DNA of 64,000 nucleotides from Opisthocomus hoazin (Eukaryota; Chordata; Aves; Opisthocomiformes; Opisthocomidae): contig NC_134441.1 of the NCBI RefSeq assembly GCF_030867145.1, positions 2,380,001 through 2,444,000 of the forward strand, given 5' to 3'. Of the stretch, positions 45,701 through 63,902 are shown in pieces; position 1 is the first letter of the stretch, and every line of letters begins with the position of its first letter. Both the position numbers and the translations under genes were made by a program. The notes beneath the pieces were generated by a model. That model made no database searches, had not been told where the DNA came from, and saw nothing but the letters and a program-made list of their open reading frames with translations.

Positions 45701-46843
45701 CTCCAGCGGGCTGGGGGGCGCTCTATCCCGGCTTGCTTTGCGCGGGAGGGGGGAGCAGTAGAGGCGCTGGGGCCACAGTGGGCCCGGGCGGAGGGAGCGG
45801 CCTCGTCCGGTGGGGCCGGGCCCTGCGTGGGGCCGGGGCCCTGCCCGGGGGTGGGTGACGAGCTGTGGGTGTCCCCATGTCCCCCCCAGAGAGGCCCCTT
45901 CGTGGGGTGAGTTCCCAGCGCTGGGGCAGGGCCTGAGGCCTCGGCGTGGGCCTGAGGCGCTGCGGGGTGACCCCGCGACCTCCCCACCCCCCCCCCAGGG
46001 CCACCCCCATCCCCAGCTCCGGGTCCCAGCGGTGCCGCCATGGCCGGCGCCGGAGGCCTTGGCGTGACCGGGGCTGTCCCCTTCCCCGTGGGCCCCGCCA
46101 TGCCGCCGTCCCCCCAGATCCACGCGGCGCCCGGCGTCGGTCCCGCCATCGCCCGCCGCCCTCGCTGGGCCGCCGTAACCTTTGTCATCGCCGGCCCGCG
46201 CGGCCCGGCGCGGTCTCCATGGGAGCACGCGGCGTTGCTAAGCCGTCCGGTGGAGTGCTTGCCACCGCCGCCAGGCCCTCGAGCCGTTGGTATGACAACT
46301 GCCGCGGGGACACGGGTGGCCCGGGGTGTGGTGCTTGGCGTGACGGGGCCAGCGGCCCCCGGCGGGGAGGGGTCGCGGCCGAGCCTCGCCGCTGCACCGG
46401 GACTTCCCCGCCGGCTGTAGAAACCCACCGGGGTGGGCTGGCCGCCCCTCGCAAACCGCCCGGTGCCCCGGTGAAGCGATTTCCCAGGACAGCGGGGCAC
46501 GACCCGTCACCCCCCAGCGCGAAGGATGCGGGGCGAGAGGGCTGAGCGCGCCGGGGCGCCGGGCCCCGCTCCCTGCCCCTCTGCTTGAGGGGCCGGAGCC
46601 GCGGGGGGAGAGCTCGGGGACCCCCCCCGGAGCAGGTGTTGGAGAGGAGGCGGCTGCCGCCGGGCGTCGGATGAGATAACGCGGCGAAAGTGGAGCGTCT
46701 CCCGGCGGAGCGAGGGACGGAGCAGCCCAGCGGCGGCCGGACGACTGCCGGGCCGGGGAAGGGGGCTCGCACCCGCGGGGTGCCCGGGGGCCGAGGGGGG
46801 CCCGGCTCGGCCCGCAGCCCAGCCCGCCCCGACGCCGGCCCCC
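45701..46843. other. YKT6-GCK intergenic / GCK 5' region
   Basis: CpG-rich, no TATA box and no exon recognised. The GCK transcription start should lie near its right end. Confidence 0.5.
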
Positions 46844-55759
<8,916 letters not shown>

Positions 55760-55911
55760 GAGAGGACTCGGGGCGGGGGGCGGTGAGGATGAGGATGGTG
55801 GCGGGAGGGGGGGGGGGTGGGAGCATGGCGGTCCCGCTCGGAGCGCGGCGAGGAGCAGAGAGGGACGCGGGAAGGGGTTTGCCGCCGGCGGAAGGCGGCT
55901 CCCGGCTCCCC

Positions 55912-55917
55912 AATAAA
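55912..55917 (+). terminator. GCK: GCK poly(A) signal
   Basis: AATAAA in CCCAATAAACGGGG, about 155 bp after the stop, giving a very short 3' UTR (55760 to about 55935). Confidence 0.85.
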
Positions 55918-56339
55918 CGGGGTTTGCGTGGGCTTCCTCCTCTTCCTCGCTTGAGCGAGAGCTCCTCGTCTTCCTCATCCTCACGGGGAGATCCTGCCCA
56001 CCCCGCTGTGGGGCTGCCCCACGTGTGTGGGGCAGCCGAGGGTCATCCTGCGCCTCCCCGGCCCCCTGTGTCCTCCCAGGGGTGGGGAGCGGGACCCCCT
56101 GCACCCCCCAGCCCCTCCCAGGGGTGTTGGCTGAGGGTGGGGGGCCCCTGGGGGGGGCGACAGGGTGGGGGGCAGAGCCTGGAGGCACCCCGGCCTCCCC
56201 TTCCCAGTGCTGACCCCCCCCCGCCAGCAGCACCCCAAAACCCAGTGGCTCCCAGCCCACCCCAAACTGGGGGGCACACACGTGACCCCCCCCAGCGTGT
56301 TCTGCGCTCTGGGATGCCACAGCTCGATGGGAGGGGGGG

Positions 56340-57075
56340 GGAGTCGGGGTCCTCCTGGAGTACCTCAGGGTGTCGGGGTCCCGCTGAGCGTTGGGGGCAA
56401 CCCAGGGTGTGGGGTGCTGCAGGGGGGACTGGGAGCACCCCTGGGTGTCGGGGTACCTCTGGGGGTCTGGGGCACCCCAGCATGTCGGGGTCCCTTTGGG
56501 TCAGGGGCATCCCAGGGTGTTGGGGTTCCCTGGAGAGTCTGGGGGGCACCCCAGGGTGTTGGGGTCCTCCTGGGACACCCCAGGGTGTCAGGGTCCCGCT
56601 GAGGGTTGGGGGCACTCCAGGGTGCTGGGGTCCTCCTAGGGCGCCCCAGGGTGTTGGGGTCTGAGGGTTGGGGGCACCCCCGGGGTGTGGGGTGCTGCAG
56701 GGGGGACTGGGGGCACCCCTGGGTGTTGGGGTCCCTCTGGGGGTCTGGGGTACCCTGGGGTGTTGGGGTCCCTTTGGTTCAGGGGCACCCCAGGGTGTTG
56801 GGGTCCTCCTGGGGCACCCCAGGCTGTCGGGGTCCCTCTGAGGGTCGGGGACACCCCGGGGTGGTGGGGGTTCCCTGGAGAGTCTGGGGGGCACCCCTGG
56901 GTGTTGGGGTCCCTCTGGGGGTCTGGGGTACCCCGGGGTGCTGGGATACCCCAGGGAGTTGGGGACACCCCAGGGTGTTGGGGTCCTCCTGGGAGCTGGG
57001 GGCACCCAGAGGTTTTGACGTCCTCCTGGGGCACCCCAGGGTGTTGGGGTCCCTCTGGGGGTGGGGGGCACCCCA
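56340..57075. repeat. GGTGTTGGGGTCC minisatellite downstream of GCK
   Basis: About 20 degenerate units of roughly 33 bp (GGGGCACCCCAGGGTGTTGG, GGTCCCTCTGGGGGTC). Frames on both strands are repeat artefacts. Confidence 0.93.
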
Positions 57076-57179
57076 GGGCCCTGGGGCCATTGGGGGGGGC
57101 TGGGGACAGTGAGGGGCAGGGTCACCCCGAGGGACGGGGCTGCCCCCAAAGTCCCACAGCTCATTGGAGGAGGGGAAGG

Positions 57180-57770
57180 GGATCCCTTCTGCTCTGATTG
57201 GCTGTCTGGGCTGGGGGAGGGCTGTGCTCTGATTGGCTGCACCCATCAGCAGCAGGGTTCCCTGTGCTCATTGGCTGTGGCCAAAAAAATGGATTCCCTG
57301 TGCTCTGATTGGCCGCAGCCCTCAGCCAGCAGGATTCCCTGCGCTCTGATTGGTTGCCACCAGAAAGACATCTTTGAGCTCTGATTGGTGGCAGCCCTCA
57401 GCTAGCAGGATTCTCTCTGTTCTGATTGGCCAGGGCTGAACAAAAGAGATTCCCTGTGCTCTGATTGGCTGGGGGACCATGAAGGGCTTTCCTGCGCTCT
57501 GATTGGCTGTGATCAAAAAAAGGGGGAGGGCTTCCTGCACTTTGATTGGCTGGGGCCAAAACAGGGATTCCCTGTGCTGTGATTGGCTGGGACCAAAAAA
57601 GGGATTCCCTGTGCTCTGATTGGCCAGGGCCAAACGAAAGGGATTCCCTGTACTCCGACTGGCTGTGACCAAGGTGGGGTGGGAGGGTGGGGGGGTGGAT
57701 CCCTGTGCTCTGATTGGCTGGGGCCACAGAAGGGATTCCTGGTGCTGTGATTGGCTGGGGCTGAGTGCGT
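57180..57770. repeat. CCAAT-box minisatellite, about 39-bp period
   Basis: Fifteen units, each with CTCTGATTGGCTG (minus strand CAGCCAATCAGAG). Fourteen keep ATTGG and one has GACTGG. Between cores lies GGATTCCCTGTG-type sequence. The core is the full NF-Y consensus. The array ends about 80 bp before the first ATG of the next candidate gene. Confidence 0.93.
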
Positions 57771-57845
57771 CTCCCCAGCAGGGGGGATGGGGGGGTCCCT
57801 GCGGGGGGGGGGGCCTGGGGGGGTCCCAGGGCTCGGCCCCCCCCC

Positions 57846-59315
57846 ATGCCCCGCTCCAGGCCTTCAGCCGAACCGGGACGGGGCGTCACCACGGCGGACC
57901 CGAAGGAGACCTGCGTGTGGCTGGGCCAGCCGGCGCCGCGCGGGGACGGGGACGGGGACAGGGACGGGGACGGGGACGGGGACGGGGACGGGGCCACACT
58001 GAGGCCAGTGCCAGAGCCACGCTGGGGACAGCGGCAGTGCCAGCTGCAGGGACAGGGACACGGTGGGGACAGTGACAGTGCCAAGTGCGGGACACTGGTG
58101 ACGCCAGCTGCAGGGACAGCGACAGTGACACGAAGGGGACAGTAACGATGCCAAGCACGGGATGCTGGCGATGCCAGTCTGCGGGGACAGTGACAGTGAC
58201 ATGATGGGGACAGCGATGGTGCCAAGCACAAGACACTGGTGACACCAGCTGCAGGGACGGCAGCGACGATCCCAAGTGCCAGCGCCAAGCATGGGGACGG
58301 ACGCGGTGCCAGCCCCGGGGAAGGGCTGGGGACAGTGAGGGGACAGTGATGGTGGCAGCTGGGGGCAGGGACCCACCCGTCCCCTGTGCCCAGTGCCACC
58401 AGGCCCCGTCACCGTGTGTCCCCCCCCAGGGAAGACGAGCGTGGGTGACGAGGACCTGGAGGCGATGCTGGGGAAGGGGACAGGGCCCCTCGCCCCCACC
58501 ATCCTCCTGACGCCCTTCGGGGAGAAGCTGAACAGTGAGCGGCCCCGGGTGCCCCCCGACACCTTCCGACCCCCCCTGGGTGCCCCCCGACACCTCCCGA
58601 CCCCCCCCCGGGTGCCCCCCGACACCCCCGGGTCGGCCCCGCACCCCACCCACCGCCTCCCTGCCAGGCGCCGACCCCGGGGGCTCCGTCCCCAAACGCC
58701 CTCGAGCGCTTCGACCCCGCCGGCACCGGAGGGTTGGGGGGTGGCGGGGACCCCCCCGGACAGGGACAAGTGGGTGCGGGGTTGTGGGGACCCCCCCGGA
58801 CTGGGACGAGTGGGTGCGGGGTTGTGGGGACCCCCCCTGGACAGGGACGAGTGGGTGGGGGGTGGCAGGGACCACCAGCCAAGTGGCTCCTTCTGACCCA
58901 GGCTGTCACCATCACTGTCCCCTCGCGTGTCCCCGTGGGGCGGGGGGGGACAGCGGGACCCCCGGGTGCCCAGGACACCCAGCTCTGCCTGCCTGCGGGG
59001 AGACACGGGGAGGGGGACACAGGCCCGGTGTCCCCCAACGTCCCCGTCCCCAAGGTCTCCACGTGCCCCGCGATCCTGACCCCCATCCCGGAGACCCCTC
59101 GTGTCCCCCGTCCCCACGATGGCCACGCGTCCCCCCCGCGGTCCCCATCGCCCCGTCGCGGCCCCCCGGGCGCGTGTCCCCGCACCCTCGGCCGTGACCC
59201 CCACCCACAGCTCGGGGAGTGGCGACCGCGAGGCCCGGTGCTGCGTCGTCACCCGCGGGGGACAAGAAGGGGGACCGAGGGGACAGCGGGTCCTCTGCCA
59301 CCCCCCCCCAATAAA
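57846..59315 (+). CDS. Unrecognised candidate gene between GCK and the NK-lysin gene
   Basis: Function unknown; I do not recognise it. A candidate start at 57846 opens MPRSRPSAEPGRGVTTADPK then ETCVWLGQPAPRG. The best exon is 58430-58532: pyrimidine-rich acceptor (CCCCCCCCAG), donor AACA|GTGAGC, peptide KTSVGDEDLEAMLGKGTGPL, APTILLTPFGEKLN. An in-phase exon may start at 58668 (SADPGGSVPKRPRALRPRRH), and another acceptor lies before 58913. One frame of that last block contains KVSTCPAILTPIPETPRV. AATAAA at 59310-59315 ends the unit, tail-to-tail with the minus-strand gene that follows. Exon joining and final frame are unresolved, and part may be repeat-derived. It is not MYL7, expected here by human synteny, because no EF-hand is present. 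Confidence 0.35.
57940..58330. repeat. GGGGAC and GACAGTGAC short-unit repeats
   Basis: GGGGACGGGGACAGGGACGG (57945-57990), then degenerate GACAGTGACAGTGCCAAG words to about 58330. If the candidate gene is real they lie in its first intron or extend its first exon. Confidence 0.8.
58430..58532 (+). CDS. Best-supported exon of the unrecognised gene
   Basis: 103 nt with strong borders on both sides and one clean frame (KTSVGDEDLEAMLGKGTG, LAPTILLTPFGEKLN). It starts with two bases of a split codon and ends with one, which joins in phase to an AG|GC acceptor at 58668. No family match recalled. Confidence 0.45.
58740..58872. repeat. 41-bp repeat, about three copies
   Basis: Units of GGACAGGGACGAGTGGGTGC followed by GGGGTTGTGGGGACCCCCCC. 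Confidence 0.85.
59310..59315 (+). terminator. Poly(A) signal of the unrecognised + gene
   Basis: AATAAA in CCCCCCAATAAACCAGG. It lies about 190 bp from the opposing minus-strand signal at 59502-59507. Confidence 0.6.
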
Positions 59316-59484
59316 CCAGGGGATCTTGTCCGTCCGTCTGTCCGCAGTGGCCCGGGGAGGGACGCGGGGCTGTTCAGCCCCCCCGCACCCCTCCCGGTGT
59401 CCCCAAGGTTGTGTCCCCCAACGCAAGGGACAGCCCCCCCCAAAGGACGGGCTCCGGGGGACCCCTGGCGGGGGGGGGCGCGGT

Positions 59485-59562
59485 GGCCGGGGCCGAGATG
59501 CTTTATTGCGTGGGGAGGGGGGTCGGGGGTTGGGGGTCCGGGGGGGCACTCGGGGCTGGGCC
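59485..59562 (-). other. Probable non-coding last exon of the NK-lysin-like gene
   Basis: It lies between the acceptor at 59563 and the poly(A) signal. It would make a five-exon gene, as I recall for granulysin/NK-lysin genes, with the stop codon in exon 4. The matching donor, CCCG|GTCAGC just after the stop, is weak. Confidence 0.4.
59502..59507 (-). terminator. Poly(A) signal of the NK-lysin-like gene
   Basis: Minus-strand AATAAA in CGCAATAAAGCATCTC. About 55 bp upstream (minus sense) is a strong acceptor, CTGTCTCCGCAG|GGCC, with AG at 59564-59563. Confidence 0.65.
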
Positions 59563-59714
59563 CTGCGGAGACAGGGGAGCAGCGGTCAGTGGGGGGCCAC
59601 CCTCCCCCCGACCCCCCGCCCCGAGGGGCGTTTCGGGGTGCCCTGTCTCACCCCCACCCTCCTGGAGGCACAGGACCCCCAGAAGCGCCCTCGCACCCCC
59701 GGGGGCAGGCGAGG

Positions 59715-60672
59715 GGAGGGTGGGGTGCGGGGTGCAGGATCAGGATGGGGGTGCAGGGGTGGGGTGCAGGGGTGGGGTGCGGGGTGCAGGATCAGGATGG
59801 GGGTGCAGGGGTGGGGTGCGGGGTGCAGGATCAGGATGGGGGTGCAGGGGTGGGGTGCAGGGGTGGGGTGCGGGGTGCAGGATCATGATGGGGGTGCGGG
59901 GCGCGGAATGGAGGCTCCGGGGTGCCCGATGGAGGGGGTGGGGGGCAGGATGAAGGCACGGGGGCAGGACCAGGGTGCAAGATGGCGATGGGGGTGCAGG
60001 ACTGGGGTGGGGGTGCAGGACCAGGGTGCAGGATGAGGGTGCAGGATTGGGATGGGGGTGCGGGATTGGGATGCAGGATCAGGATGGGGGTGCAGGATCA
60101 GGATGGGAGTGCAGGATCAGGACGGGGGGGCAGGATGGGGATAGGGGTGTGGGATCAGGGTGCAGGATTGGTATGGGGGTGCAGGACCAGGGTGCAGAAT
60201 CAGGATGGGGGTGCAGGACTGGGATGGGGGTGCAGGACCAGGGTGCAGGGTCGGGATGGGGGTGCAGAATCAGGACGCAGGATCAGGATTGGGGTGCAGG
60301 ATCAGGACGAGGTGCAGGATCGGGATGGGGGTGCAGGATCAGGATGGGGGTGCAGGATCAGGACGGGGTGCAGGACTGGGATGGGGGTGCGGGATCAGGA
60401 TGGGGGTGCAGGATCGGGATGGGGGTGCAGGACTGGGATGGGGGTGCAGGATCAGGGTGCAGGATCAGGACAGGGGTGCAGGATCAGGCCGGGGGTGCAG
60501 GATTGGGATAGTGGTGCAGGATCAGGATGGAGGTACAGGATCAGGACCGGGGTGCAGGATCAGGATGGGGGTGCAGGATCGGGATGGGGGTGCAGGATCA
60601 GGATTGGGGTGCAGGATCAGGACGGGGGTGCAGGATCAGGACGGGGGTGCAGGATCAGGATGGGGGTGCAGG
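59715..60672. repeat. 20-bp GGTGCAGGATCAGGATGGGG minisatellite
   Basis: About 45 units alternating CAGGATCAGG, CAGGACTGGG and GGATGGGGGTG. It fills the 3' flank (UTR or last intron) of the NK-lysin-like gene and ends about 40 bp from its stop codon. Long GAGSGWGCRIR-like frames are artefacts. Confidence 0.95.
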
Positions 60673-60709
60673 ACCGGGTCGCGCGGCGCGGGGCGGGTGC
60701 TGACCGGGC

Positions 60710-60877
60710 TCAGGCCTCGCAGAAGCCGAGGGCGGCGCAGGCGGCGCGGGGCTGGGCGCCGTCGCTCAGCGCCTGCCGGATGCGCTCCCGGTACCTCTTC
60801 ACCAGGCCCCTGCAGAGGCGGCCCAGGCGCCTGCCCAGCGCCCGGCAGACCTTGCCCAGCGCCGCGTCCACCGCCGC
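60710..60877 (-). CDS. NK-lysin-like exon 4
   Basis: AAVDAALGKVCRALGRRLGR, LCRGLVKRYRERIRQALSDG, AQPRAACAALGFCEA, TGA. Acceptor GCTGGCAG. Confidence 0.88.
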   Translation of the reverse strand, partial: AAVDAALGKVCRALGRRLGRLCRGLVKRYRERIRQALSDGAQPRAACAALGFCEA

Positions 60878-62720
60878 CTGCCAGCACCCAGCGCCGTCAG
60901 CGGGGCCACGCGGGGAGTCCCGACCCCCGCCGCCAGCCCCCCGCGCCCGCCCCTCACCTCATCGGGCTCCTCGCCCGCCATCGCCTTCGCCCGCGCCAGG
61001 ATTTTGGTGCAGAGGCCGCACTTCTTCCCCCGCCCCGACGCCGCCGTGTCGCCGGCCGCCATCTTGCCGTCAGCCACGTTCCCCTGCGAGGGGACAAAGC
61101 GGACACTCAGGGCCAATGTCCCCCCGCGAGGGGACGACGCGGACCCTCAGGGCCAATGTCCCCCCTGCGAGGGGACAACGCGGACCCTCAAGGCCAATGT
61201 CCCCCCGCAAGGGGAAGACGTGGACCCTCAGGGCCAATGTCCCCCCTCGAGGGGACAACGCGGACCCTCGGGGCCAATGTCCCCCTGTGAGGGGACAACG
61301 CGGACCCTCGGGGCCAATGTCCCCCTGTGAGGGGACAACGCGGACCCTCAGGGCCAATGTCCCCCCGCGAGGGGACGACGCGGACCCTCGGGGCCCGGCC
61401 GGACCCCCCGGCGCGAGCGGCGGGGCTCACCGTGGCCGGGCTGTCCCGGAGGTGCTGGCAGTCCTGCTCCCGGCGGCAGCGGGCGGCGGAGGCCGTGTCC
61501 CGGCACCAGGACATCGGGTCGCCGTGGCAGGGCTCGGGGACGGCGGCGCGCGCCGCTGGGAGGGGACGGGGATGGGGAGTAGGGATTGTCACCGAGCTCC
61601 CCGGGTGACCAGAGCCTGTCTCCCCCGGCCCCAGGGCCCCAGGTGTCCCCCATCCCCACCAGCCCCCCTGTCCCCCCCATCCCCAGGGCCCCAGGTGTCC
61701 CCTGTCCCTGCCAGCCCTCCTCTCCAACCCCCCGTCCCCCCCGTCCCCAGGTCCCCACACGTCCCCTGTCCCCTGCCCGCCCCTGTGCCCCCCATCCCCC
61801 TGTTCCCAGAGCCCCAGGTGTCCCCCGTCCCTGCCAGCCCCCCTGTCCATCCCCATGTCCCCCTGTCCCCAGCATCCCCAGGTCCCCACGTGTCCCCCAT
61901 CCCTGCCAGCCCCCCCGTCCCCCTCCCGTCCCCAGAGCCCCAGGTGTCCCCCATCCCCTTCAGCCCCCCTGTCCCCACCAGCCCCCTGTCCTCTCCATCC
62001 TCAGGTCCCCACTCGTCCTCTGTCCCCCCCAGCCCCTCTGTCTGTCCCTGTGTCCCCCCCGTCCCCCCCATCCCCAGGTCCCCAGGTGTCCTCCGTCCCC
62101 GTCAGCCCCCCTGTCCATCCCCACATGCCCCCATCCCCCTGTCCCCAGAGCCCCACTTGTCCCCTGTCCCCGCCAACCCCTCTCTCCAACGCCCTGTCCC
62201 CCCGTCCCCAGGGCCCCACTCGTCCCCTGTCCCTGCCAGCCCCCCTCCCCGTCCCCACGACACCCCTATCCCCCCCATCCCCCTGCGTACCCTCTCCCTG
62301 CCAACCCCTCTGTCCCCTCCGCCATGTCCCCCCCATCCCCAGGTCCCGCACAGACCCCATCCCCCGGTCCCCAGGGCCCCATAAGTCCCCTGTCCCTGTC
62401 AGCCCCCCCGTCCATCCCCACGTCCCCCCATGTCCCCCATCCCCAGGTCCCCACTCGTCCCTTGTCCCCGCCAGCCCCCCTGCCCGTCCCTGCACCCCCC
62501 TGTCCCCCCCGTCCCCCTGCATACCCTCTCCCTGCCAACCCCTCTGTCCCCCCCACCCATCCCCAGGTCCCCACACAGACCCCGTCCCCCTGTCCCCAAG
62601 CACGCCGCCACCCACGCTGCCGCCCCCCCCGTGTCCCCCCATGTCCCCCAGCCGCGGGGCAGGAGGGACCCCCACGTTACCTCCCACCGCCACCAGCGCC
62701 AAGATGAAGGCGGCAGCCAT
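60710..62720 (-). CDS. NK-lysin/granulysin-like antimicrobial saposin protein (complete)
   Basis: Predicted secreted or granule-stored membrane-lytic peptide precursor of cytotoxic lymphocytes. Exons: 62681-62720, 61431-61555, 60958-61083, 60710-60877; phases agree, 152 residues. Residues 1-17 form a signal peptide (MAAAFILALVAVGAARA). Residues 23-46 match a saposin-A motif with four Cys and WC (CHGDPMSWC). Residues 77-150 form one saposin-B domain with six Cys at 77, 80, 108, 119, 144 and 150, spaced as in NK-lysin (KCGLC, KVC, RLC, AAC, GFC). Helices 2-3 (VCRALGRRLGRLCRGLVKRY, RERIRQALSDG) carry about net +9, the hallmark of NK-lysin killing peptides, and closely resemble granulysin CRNFMRRYQSR. 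A GRGKK processing site precedes the domain. A diverged surfactant protein B is the main alternative but would normally have three saposin-B units. Confidence 0.88.
60958..61083 (-). CDS. NK-lysin-like exon 3
   Basis: 42 codons: GNVADGKMAAGDTAASGRGK, KCGLCTKILARAKAMAGEEP, DE. Acceptor CCTCGCAG, donor GAG|GTGAGG. The acceptor lies inside the 61085-61400 repeat unit. Confidence 0.88.
61085..61400. repeat. 42-bp minisatellite containing CCAAT and splice-acceptor copies
   Basis: Seven to eight units of CGAGGGGACAACGCGGACCC plus TCAGGGCCAATGTCCCCC. Seven CCAAT pentamers are present on the plus strand. Minus-strand CCCCTCGCAGGGGG, the sequence of the exon 3 acceptor, is repeated in at least one further unit. 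Confidence 0.93.
61431..61555 (-). CDS. NK-lysin-like exon 2 (saposin-A motif)
   Basis: ARAAVPEPCHGDPMSWCRDT, ASAARCRREQDCQHLRDSPA, T. Acceptor CTCCCAG, donor ACG|GTGAGC. Confidence 0.87.
61620..62600. repeat. CCCCAGGTCCCC minisatellite in NK-lysin intron 1
   Basis: Degenerate units of about 30-45 bp (CCCATCCCCAGGGCCCCAGG, TGTCCCCTGTCCCTGCCAGC) fill almost the whole intron. Pro/Ser-rich plus frames and Gly-rich minus frames are artefacts. Confidence 0.93.
62681..62720 (-). CDS. NK-lysin-like exon 1 (signal peptide)
   Basis: MAAAFILALVAVG plus one base. ATG at 62720-62718 is the first after the TATA box; donor GAG|GTAACG. Confidence 0.85.
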
Positions 62721-62734
62721 GGCGAGCCCACCGG

Positions 62735-62828
62735 TGGGTGACAGCGGGCGGGTGACAGAGGGCGGGTGACAGCAGGCGGGTGGCAGCGGGTGGGTGACAG
62801 CGGGTGGGTGGCAGCGGGTGACAGCCAG
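62735..62828. repeat. GGTGACAGCGGGTGGGTGGC repeat in 5' UTR
   Basis: Five or six units of about 15-20 bp between the predicted start site and the ATG of the NK-lysin-like gene. Confidence 0.85.
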
Positions 62829-62847
62829 CGCGTCCCACCCCGGCACC

Positions 62848-62854
62848 TTTTATA
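62848..62854 (-). promoter_or_regulatory. TATA box of the NK-lysin-like gene
   Basis: Minus-strand TATAAAA (in GGGCTATAAAAGGTGCC) about 130 bp before the ATG, placing the start site near 62825. A TATA promoter fits an inducible immune gene. Confidence 0.75.
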
Positions 62855-63109
62855 GCCCGGCTGCGGGGACGGCCGCGCCACTCAGCGCCGCCGAAACCCC
62901 CAAAACCCCTGAAAATGGGGCCCCGCCGGCCTCGCACCTCCGCCCCCCGCCCCCGCGGCAGGAAGGGGGGACGGGGCGGGGGGGCCCGGGCCCTGCGGCC
63001 CCCCGAAACCCCCCCCCGGGCCCCGGAGCAGCTGTCGGGGGACCCAGGGCTGGGGTGAAGGGTGGGGAGGGCTGTGGGTGGGGGGCCGGAGCCTTGCGGG
63101 CTCTGTCCC

Positions 63110-63660
63110 AGTGTCCCCCCCCCGGGCTCTGTGGGGTCCCAGGCCCTGGGCCCGGTGTCCCCCCCACTCTGTGGGGTCGTGGGGCTCCATCCCAGTGTCC
63201 CCCCCCCACTCTGTGGGGTCGTGGGGCTCCATCCCAGTGTCCCCCCCCCACTCTGTGGGGTCGTGGGGCTCCATCCCAGTGTCCCCCCCCCTGCTCTGTG
63301 GGGTCGTGGGGCTCCATCCCAGTGTCCCCCCCCCACTCTGTGGGGTCGTGGGGCTCCATCCCAGTGCCCCCCCCCGACTTTGGGGGGTCCCAGGGCTCCA
63401 TCCTGGTGTCCTCCCTGGGTTTTAGGGGGTCCCAGGGCTCAGGCCCGGTGTCCCCCCCTCCCTGTGGGGTCGTGGGCCTCCGTCCCAGTGTGTGTCCCCC
63501 CCCCCCCCGTGGGGTCGTGGGGCTCAGTCTCGGCGTCCCCCCCGGGCTTTGGGGGGTCCCAGGGCTCAGGCCCGGTGTCCCCCCCTCCCTGTGGGGTTGT
63601 GGGGGTCTGTCCTGGTGTCCCCCCCAGACTTTGGGGGGTCCCAGGGCCTGGGCCCGGTGT
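63110..63660. repeat. GTGGGGTCGTGGGGCTCC minisatellite
   Basis: About ten units of roughly 50-60 bp (CTCTGTGGGGTCGTGGGGCT, CCATCCCAGTGTCCCCCCCC) between the NK-lysin promoter and the right-edge promoter cluster. Confidence 0.93.
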
Positions 63661-63682
63661 GCAACCCCTCGCCCCCCCCCCC

Positions 63683-63902
63683 GTTTCCATGGTAACGGCC
63701 TCGCGGTGCCGCCGCCACCTGCGGTTACCACGGCGACCCGCCGCCTTGACGTCACTTCCGCCGCGCGGCCACGCGACTTCCGGGCTCGGCCGCGTTCGCG
63801 CCTTTCCCCCCCCTCAGCCCCCCCCTCCCGGTCCCCTCCCCATGGCGGGCCCGTGGTGCCGGGCCGGCGCCCCCCCCGCCTCTGACCTCTGACCTCTGAC
63901 CC
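63683..63902. promoter_or_regulatory. Promoter-like cluster at right edge (X-box, CRE, ETS, DR1)
   Basis: GTTTCCATGGTAAC (63683-63696) and GTTACCACGGCGAC (63724-63737) resemble RFX X-boxes. TGACGTCA (63747-63754) is a full CRE, followed by CACTTCCG and GACTTCCGGG, which are ETS-type. At 63883-63902 TGACCTCTGACCTCTGACCC gives, on the minus strand, AGGTCA half-sites spaced by one base (DR1). The surrounding DNA is CpG-rich. A possible first ATG (+) is at 63842, MAGPWCRAGAPPASDL, but the gene is cut by the window end and not identified. Confidence 0.5.

Noticed and set aside
55936-59300. MYL7 gene, expected after GCK from human synteny
   Set aside because: No EF-hand or myosin light chain residues on either strand.
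59922-62384. 820-codon plus-strand open frame
   Set aside because: It runs through three minisatellites and antisense to the well-supported NK-lysin-like exons.
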